From Mya arenaria (Eukaryota; Mollusca; Bivalvia; Myida; Myidae), in contig NC_069135.1 in assembly GCF_026914265.1 (NCBI RefSeq), positions 17,538,406 through 17,602,405 on the forward strand: a DNA stretch of 64,000 bases, read 5' to 3'. Positions 57,771 through 64,000 of the stretch are shown here, piece by piece (within the stretch, counting starts at the first letter, position 1; every line of letters begins with the position of its first letter). The notes under the pieces are model-generated. The model did not search any database, was not told the origin of the DNA, and worked only from the letters and a program-made list of their open reading frames with translations. The position numbers and the translations under genes are program-made.

Positions 57771-57988
57771 TCATGAATATTTCGTCTCTTCGTTGAGTGT
57801 GAATGACGCAAGCTGGGAGACGCACGTCTCAAAGTATTGATTCCACACGAGACTAGGCGGGCACCTCTGGACGTACGCGTTCCCTTGCAGGTCGCACTGG
57901 ATGAACTTGGTAGGATCGGGGTGTGAGAAGAACAAGGCCTTGACGCTGATTGCCTGGGCGGTGCAGGGGTTCGCACCGTTCAGTAAAC
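57771..57988 (-). CDS. CBM14 protein, exon 5
   Basis: Acceptor TATATTTGCAG. Third chitin-binding domain (SHPDPTKFIQCDLQGNAYVQ, RCPPSLVWNQYFETC) and C-terminus FTLNEETKYS, stop. Confidence 0.9.
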
Positions 57989-59263
57989 CTGCAAATATAA
58001 ATAAACTTCCGAGTTGTATTACTTTGAGTAGAAGTGTGTCTAGCGTGTTTATATGTTGATACCAGCAATACCAAATCGCTCTAAGTTTTATCAAATTCAC
58101 TGACGTGTTTATAAATATAATGCTTTTGCCGTCAATTCAGATAAAGAAAACTCTCTAAAATCGACCTGGAAACTCACCTGTGACTGCAGCAACATTGCCA
58201 GAGTATACCACACCTCCCTCAAGCATGAACACGCACGATTGCTTGTTTTGGTCCCAGATGAGCAGACCGGGACAAGAGATAACGCGGGCATTTGAATCAG
58301 GGTCACAGATGATGAACTGTTTGTTGCTATTATAAACGGAGAAGAATATTCGACCGGTTTGGAGATTTTGAGCTGTGCAGGGACTGTAAATTCCAAGAGA
58401 AGCGATGTAGATCGGCTGTGGTTCACTCTCCTGAAAGAGTAATGGACGTCTATTCATAAAACTAATTATAACTCATTGTCTCCTTTGATTAAACACATAA
58501 TGTTGTTTTTTTGGTTCACAATACAAAATGAATAATATAGGTTGATTAACAGATTAATAGTAATAAAACTATTTCTTTAGTGGTATGTTGAAAAGAGATA
58601 GCAGAGCATTGGATGACCATACCAGGGTAATATTAGTCATGCTATACCAGATTGTAGTTATTTCTATGTGTGTGACAATGATTAATCAATGGACTGAAAG
58701 TCTAGCACAAGTTCTCTGCTTAGTTATGGTCATCAAACCTGTGGCGTAAAACAGGAGGATGTTGCCTGGTTGTAGACCTCTCCCGTGGGACACTGGACGA
58801 TGTACATACGTCCATACAGTCCGCACTGTAGGAACTTGGTGGCGTCGCTCGGGTGGGGAAAGTTCAGGGCCTGTAGAACATTGTCCACGCATGGGTTGCT
58901 CACCACCTGCCACTGGCCTGAGGGGTTAACAAGCATATTAATTGTTCATATTGGGAGTGTTCAGAATAGAACGGCAGATGAGTGAATATTTAAGTGCATA
59001 TTCAACATATTCAATATATTCAACTACAAGTAGGTTCGTTTCATGATTGCATATGTTGAGTACATACATGCACACAAGCAAAGTAAAACTGAGGTAGTAA
59101 TTCATAGATCATAAATGCAGCCGTCAAATATGTAAATTGAACATAAAGGTTTTATTCAAACATTGAATATGCAATGTACACAGACGCAGGTAAATCTTCA
59201 AATGGTTTCACTTCAAGATTCAGTTTGATTTTATGTTTCACGGCATACACACACACACACACA

Positions 59264-59295
<32 letters not shown>

Positions 59296-62200
59296 CACGC
59301 ACACGCACACGCACACACACACACACACGACAAGTCTGAAAATTATCGAAAGCACATTATCGTACCATGACACACGAGCTAGTGTTTGAATGAGACTGTT
59401 CATTGACAGCAAAATGGTAGGTACAACACTGAATATTACCGGCATAAATCATGTGAAAACATGTCACAATAGACAATAAATTACTAAATGCTTTGAACGA
59501 TGTTCGCGGCGACTTATAACGACGCCACACAACACATACGAAGTATACTCTTTGTTTCCACTTTTGACTATCCGTTTTGTATCAGAGATGATCATAAAGT
59601 TAACATGCTATTATGTCAATTTCTATATTCTCTGAAAAGTCTTTTCAGAGAATATAGAAATTGACATAATAGCATGTTAACTTTATGATCATCTCTGATA
59701 CAAAACGGATAGTGCCATAATGAAATACATGAGAACAAAACCAGAAACAGTTGTTATATGAATTTAGTCATGTGACCACAACAAGATATAACGGCAAAGT
59801 GTCTCACAAACATGCATTCGGAGCTCCTCGGCCATTTTTATCGAAAACAATCTCGGATATATGGTGGTACATCAGTTGAAGTAGTTCGTAAATTCTTGTT
59901 TTATATCATTATTAAATGTAGTGTTTTAGAGTTGTATTCATTGATCTTAGTTCAAATGGATGGCCAGTGATGTGTTTTATTACAAACATAATTAAAGTAC
60001 CCAAGAGTTAAGTCATAAAGTTAAATTGCTAAATAAAATAAAAACGCGATCTACGTGCAGCGGACTTAAACGTTCCGTTTTGTTGAGTATGTAAACCGTC
60101 CAAATACATCCGAGGTTGTTTTCGATAAAAATGGCCGAGGGGTTCCGAATGACAAACATTTGAACATAACAAGATATAACGACAAAGTGATTTATAAACA
60201 TGTGATCAAAAAAGATATAATGGACAAAGTGACTTACAAACATGTAAAAAAAACAAGATATAATGAGCAAAGTGACTTACAAACATGTGAAAAAAACAAA
60301 CAAGATATAATGGGCAAAGTGACTTACAAACATGTGAAAAAAAACAAGATATAACGGCTTAAACACATGTCAAACCAACAAAATATAACGGCAAAATGAC
60401 TTACACACTTTGAACAAAACAAGATATAACGGCAAAGTGATTTACAAACATGTGAATAGAACAGTGAGAAAATAGCTTACAGTGAATAGTAAATAATGGT
60501 ATAAAAGAATTTTATTTAGATATATGGACATTAAATAAGTTGATCGCAATTTGGCAATTTCAATAACAATTACAAGGACACTGTATTCGCAACGCCATTT
60601 AATTCATCAATTCATCTAATAGTGAAAGCTTATAGAAGCATAAGTTGGAACATTTTAAATGCAAATCCTTGTGAATTAGAGCAAAAGTGTGTACGAAGGT
60701 GCCAAACGCGAAATTTTCTGAATGTCAAATTTATTATCGTTTTAAGGTAACATATCTACCAAGCGCAAAACATGCGTTCATTCATACATGTATATTGTTT
60801 AAGAGCGTCCAAATGTTTACGAATAGTGATTTGTTTTAGAAAGCAGTTTGCATTCTAATGAATAGGCCATTGATATAAGTTGCTTCTTCATAGACAATGA
60901 ATTAATGTACAAAGCCGACTCTTTTGCAAAGCGGGTGTACTTCTAAATGTTTGATGCACCTTTCCACAATTTTTAGAGCATACTTCACTTTTTTGGCTCT
61001 TTTGAGCAATGTTCACCTGACTGAGTGTACCTAAATGTCTCCCCTTTTCAATGTACAATCATCCGACTTATAAGTTATAGTATATTGTATCTTTAATCAT
61101 TGTCATAGCTCACATCTTTTACCGTTGATAGCATTTGAAGCTCACAATGAGTACAATAAGCTTTCGCTTCACCAGAAATAAAAGGTATGTCTTAATATAA
61201 TACAATATAATATCATATCGAATGTGGCTATTTTAACACCGGGTCGGCGGAATATTTATTCCCAAACACTGTCCACCAAAGTTTCACATGATAATGTACA
61301 CACTCTTATAGAAATAACTTCACTGACCACACTTAGTTATTACGACTTTTGTTGTAATATTTCCTTTGCTAATTACTTTTTTCACATGCATAATTAAGAA
61401 AATATTACTTGAATCGAATCAAAGCACAAATAAGCATACGTGTACATTGTTGATGTTTCGTTATAAATAACTCGCCGTAAGCTTTCAGCACGTGATATAC
61501 CCACGTGATATACCCACGTGATATACCCAAACTGATTAATAAGTTCATTCTAAAAAGGGAAGGCTATTCCTTCTCGTATCTACTGAAATAATAGCGTTGT
61601 TTAATTGAAAACAAAGATAGCAGCTATATTTCAATGTGTGTCTACCATTGTACATAAAGCAATACATTACAATGTTAATAGTATTTAGTTTCGGTTGTGT
61701 GAACATAGTTCAATAGTATAAAAATAATCAAAACTGTCGTGTGACTTACACAAAGTGTTGGTGAGAGTAGATCCAGGCAGAACGAGGCTTCGATCGGCCG
61801 GTTCAACTAAAAAAGGAATATATTGTGTATAAAACAGTAAAAAACTATTATGTTTCATTATAAACAAAATGTTATAAAATATACGTTTATTTATACATTG
61901 TAGTTCATTATAACCTTTTTTCAAATGCATTAAGCACTACGAGGTAAGCCAGCAAACGTTTTACATATAATGTCTTAAGATAAATGAATTAAACTCTAAT
62001 ATGCTAAGTGGTTAGCCTCAAACTATCACTGGACTGTAACATTAAAACAATTATTATTATCATACAACAACAACTGCACGGACAATCCCAGTTGCCATAC
62101 ATTTAAGCAAAACCTGTGTTAAAAGGCACAAGGCTAGAGCCAAAAGTGACGCTAAACTATTAAGACAGTGTAATGATGAAGACCCCGCAGGTGAAATTAT

Positions 62201-62806
62201 TAATTAAAGCATCTTTTACAAATGCCAAATGATCATTTTGATAGTATTCAATGAATTCTGCCATTGGTTAGAGATATGGAACAAACACCAACGTGTAAAA
62301 TTGTATGTTCTGTTTTACTTAGTTAAAGCCTCACTCTTATAGATTGAAGTATGGAACTTTTTATTTTATTTTTTGTCACGGAACGAGCCAATTTTTGTGA
62401 AAATGCATGGAAACTAGTTATACGACGGCTGACAAAAACAGCTCGCAGGTTTCGTACTAATATGGATGTTTTATTCGTTTTTCTTAAAGCATTAGTAACG
62501 CTTTTAGTAAATCGGTCCTTTTAGTTATAAAACATATAATTTTCGAAATATGGAAAACTGCGATCTGATCTTTTGTCACCAAACTTATATCAATGGTTTT
62601 CAAATATCAACGAAAAATAATGGCTCATTCCAAGAAATTTTTTAAAAAGTTTTCGTTAAACGGTAAATATGCGAGAATTCAGCTTTAAATGTCATCTTAA
62701 ACAATAATGTTCCACTCTTACCTTTGTTCTCATGAACTTCCGCGGTCTCAGCTGCCACAAAGCCACACAGGAATCCTACAAACGCGAGAAACAAGAGCGA
62801 ATTCAT
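57771..62806 (-). CDS. Secreted protein with three CBM14 chitin-binding domains
   Basis: Five exons: 62722-62806, 61750-61806, 58739-58917, 58178-58430 and 57771-57988 (792 nt, 263 residues plus stop), all GT..AG, with phases 1,1,0,1. MNSLLFLAFVGFLCGFVAAE is a signal peptide. Three peritrophin-A/CBM14-type domains follow, one per large exon. The clearest is the last: NPCTAQAISVKALFFSHPDP, TKFIQCDLQGNAYVQRCPPS, LVWNQYFETC, with the Cys spacing and the FxHPDPTKFIQC signature of the family. The middle domain is the most diverged (YNSNKQFIICDPDSNARVIS CP..LIWD). Such proteins bind chitin in shell, gut lining or mucus; the tissue here is unknown. No cytoplasmic or membrane segment is seen. Confidence 0.9.
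58178..58430 (-). CDS. CBM14 protein, exon 4
   Basis: Acceptor TACTCTTTCAG, donor CACAG|GTGAGT. Second, diverged domain: SPCTAQNLQTGRIFFSVYNS, NKQFIICDPDSNARVISCPG, LLIWDQNKQSC. Confidence 0.85.
58739..58917 (-). CDS. CBM14 protein, exon 3
   Basis: Acceptor TAACCCCTCAG, donor CCACAG|GTTTGA (weak but GT). First domain: NPCVDNVLQALNFPHPSDAT, KFLQCGLYGRMYIVQCPTGE, VYNQATSSC. Confidence 0.88.
59244..59330. repeat. CA/CACG microsatellite
   Basis: CA, CACG, CACACG and CA blocks in intron 2 of the CBM14 gene. Confidence 0.95.
59567..59713. repeat. Perfect 147-bp palindrome
   Basis: Arms of 73 bp (59567-59639 and 59641-59713) are exact reverse complements around a single T at 59640 (CTGAAAAG-T-CTTTTCAG). 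The outer ends are ACTATCCGTTTTGTATC and its complement. Similarity stops sharply outside. In intron 2 of the CBM14 gene. Confidence 0.95.
59814..60151. mobile_element. MITE with ~43-bp TIRs, hAT-like target site
   Basis: About 338 bp. Left end CATTCGGAGCTCCTCGGCCA, right end its near complement (TGGCCGAGGGGTTCCGAATG). TIRs continue through TTTTTATCGAAAACAA. Flanked by ACAAACAT on both sides, an 8-bp duplication as in hAT elements. Because the host is a minisatellite containing ACAAACAT, the duplication could partly be chance. No coding frame. Confidence 0.65.
60152..60460. repeat. ~39-bp minisatellite (AACAAGATATAACGGCAAAG)
   Basis: About seven units of AACAAGATATAACGGCAAAG plus TGACTTACAAACATGTGAA. 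One further unit lies left of the MITE at 59778-59813, so the MITE landed inside the array. Confidence 0.85.
60470..61749. other. Intron DNA of the CBM14 gene, no gene
   Basis: No exon or element recognised, apart from a threefold CACGTGATATACC repeat at about 61490-61530. Confidence 0.6.
61750..61806 (-). CDS. CBM14 protein, exon 2
   Basis: Acceptor CTTTTTTAG, donor TTTGT|GTAAGT. 57 bp encoding EPADRSLVLPGSTLTNTL, a short linker between signal peptide and first domain. Confidence 0.8.
62333..62688. mobile_element. Palindromic MITE, copy c
   Basis: TTAAAGCCTCACTCTTATAG at the left, GCGAGAATTCAGCTTTAA at the right, with internal words of the family (GGCTGACAAAAACAGCTCGC, GATCTGATCTTTTGTC). 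More diverged than copy b. In intron 1 of the CBM14 gene. Confidence 0.75.
62722..62806 (-). CDS. CBM14 protein, exon 1: signal peptide
   Basis: ATG at 62806 chosen because it gives MNSLLFLAFVGFLCGFVAAE, then TAEVHENK, and donor AAAG|GTAAGA. An in-frame upstream ATG exists (62872) but lies right at the TATA box and would bury the signal peptide. Confidence 0.85.
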
Positions 62807-62875
62807 TCTGGATAGAAGGAAAGTGTTTCCCGTTGTCCTGCATAAAATAAATGCTGCAGAGAAACCCAGCACATA

Positions 62876-62884
62876 CCTTATATA
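62876..62884 (-). promoter_or_regulatory. TATA box of the CBM14 gene
   Basis: TATATAAGG on -, about 70 bp upstream of the ATG. Confidence 0.65.
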
Positions 62885-62889
62885 CCTAC

Positions 62890-64000
62890 CGTCAAGGAAG
62901 TATTGTAGGTGTTGATAAGGGTGGCCTCATGCTGTTTATACACTCTTTCGAACATAATGCATTTAATCATAGAAACTTTCCTTAGTTTGGTTTGCATCTA
63001 TCCTTTACTATGCCAAATATTTCTGTTATTTTTGTCTTGTTGTTTTGTCAACTGCGCGTAAACTGCAAAACTTTCATCGTGTTTGATGTTTGAAATATAA
63101 TTAACAAAGCTGACTGATAAAATCCTGTTTCCGGCTTGATTTTATTGAAACAAGCTCTGGCAACATATAAAGGAGGAACAATTTATAGGCGTAAAATATC
63201 TTATTCCCATTGGTCACATTGAGATTGTGACTCAAACATTGTTTTTCCGCATTTTACCTAAATGCTCGCGCTATGCATGTTATCGTGAGATAAGACATCA
63301 CACGATACACTCGGTTCAAGGTTGGGGAAATAACAAAAGGCATGTTTCGGAAACATTTCAACAATATATTAATACATTCTTTAGTATGTCTTTACGGAAT
63401 GAAGGAAACACGAAATCCCTAATCTATGTGCCAAACACAGCATGCATAGATCATGAGCAACTAGAAAGATCTATTCAAAATCGTAAAGAATCTTTCCGCA
63501 ATTTTGTTGGCTAATATGCTCAGTTTTGCGATGACAAAATGACACCACTTTTAGTGCTGTTTGGGTTTAAAGGAATTACAAATACGTAAGATGTTGATAC
63601 TTGTACACTAGGTTTTGGTACGCAGACTAGCATTTGTTCAAATACAATGTTACGCAGAATTTTTTATACAATTCATGGTGCATTCTGGAGGAGGTGTGGT
63701 TAATTTTGAATGAAATAATTATAAGAACTTTTTTTATAATCGGCGTGCACATGGCGTACCAATAGGTTAGCTTAAAAGATACTTTGGCCATTGCAGGACA
63801 AAGAAACGATTGGATGCTTGCATGCATTTTCATGGCTTAAGTTAAGATGAAGAAAGTTAAACTACGGGAAAGTGAATGTCCAAAGTACTTTCCCACTGAA
63901 CTCGACTATTTGTTTAATAGAATAGTACTGCTATGAGCACACAGATATGATGTCAAGGGGAATATTAAATGAAATAAAGTAATAAATATCCCCTTTTGTT
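62890..64000. other. Upstream flank of the CBM14 gene
   Basis: One frame on + at 63227-63514 (95 codons, containing VPNTACIDHEQLERSIQNRK) looks somewhat protein-like but begins at a GTG and has no visible splice partner or known motif. I leave it as a possible exon or chance frame. Confidence 0.3.

Overview
The window is eukaryotic nuclear DNA, most likely from a bivalve mollusc. Genes are split by spliceosomal introns (GT..AG), base composition is AT-rich, and there are CA microsatellites, a tRNA-derived SINE resembling the molluscan V-SINE RUDI, several small inverted-repeat elements, and a chitin-binding (CBM14) gene. The assignment to bivalve is inference. No prokaryotic features, CRISPR, rRNA or functional tRNA genes were seen.

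Layout. Bases 1-3000 hold a MITE and a CA repeat but no gene I can support. Bases 3017-8486 (+) carry six exons of a single-pass membrane receptor-like gene ('receptor A'): Thr/Ser-rich ectodomain, an eight-cysteine module, one transmembrane helix and a long tail with tyrosine motifs. From about 8.9 to 57.5 kb the DNA is built from three tandem cassettes. Each has the 3' end of receptor A (+), then, convergent with it, a seven-exon gene on the - strand ('His-tract gene'), then upstream satellite DNA. Only the first cassette has the full receptor; the other two keep broken pieces of its last exon.

The His-tract gene was assembled exon by exon from frame, splice sites and intron phase (1,1,1,1,1,0). 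Copy 2 (38606 down to 31259) gives an uninterrupted 328-residue protein: signal peptide, acidic propeptide, a Lys/Arg-rich likely processing site, Trp-Trp-Trp followed by 20 histidines, a Tyr/Cys-rich domain, and an Asp/Ser/Glu-rich tail. I do not recognise the family. Copy 3 (53089 to 42229) has the same exons with one stop in exon 4. Copy 1 (26876 to 9753) is a pseudogene: exon 3 is split by a foldback transposon, exon 4 is truncated, the exon 6 acceptor is lost, and exons 1-2 are duplicated.

The introns of this gene hold most of the repeat DNA. Intron 5 is filled with 39-bp minisatellites whose unit matches the end of exon 5 plus its 5' splice site, so the splice donor has been multiplied dozens of times. 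Because 39 is a multiple of three, every donor keeps frame. Intron 3 holds a 38-bp satellite with a CACGTG-centred palindrome. A roughly 167-bp satellite lies upstream of each copy. Three foldback-type elements (inverted arms made of GGCCTAGC-like subrepeats, terminus ATGTACGTGA) have inserted; two have approximate 9-bp target duplications.

From 57.5 kb the cassettes stop and a five-exon secreted protein with three CBM14 chitin-binding domains lies on the - strand (62806 to 57771). Its upstream introns contain a perfect 147-bp palindrome and a MITE inserted in a minisatellite. The last 1.1 kb shows one weak open frame. A secreted His/Asp-rich protein beside a chitin-binding protein would suit shell, byssus or mucosal matrix, but the sequence alone does not prove that.
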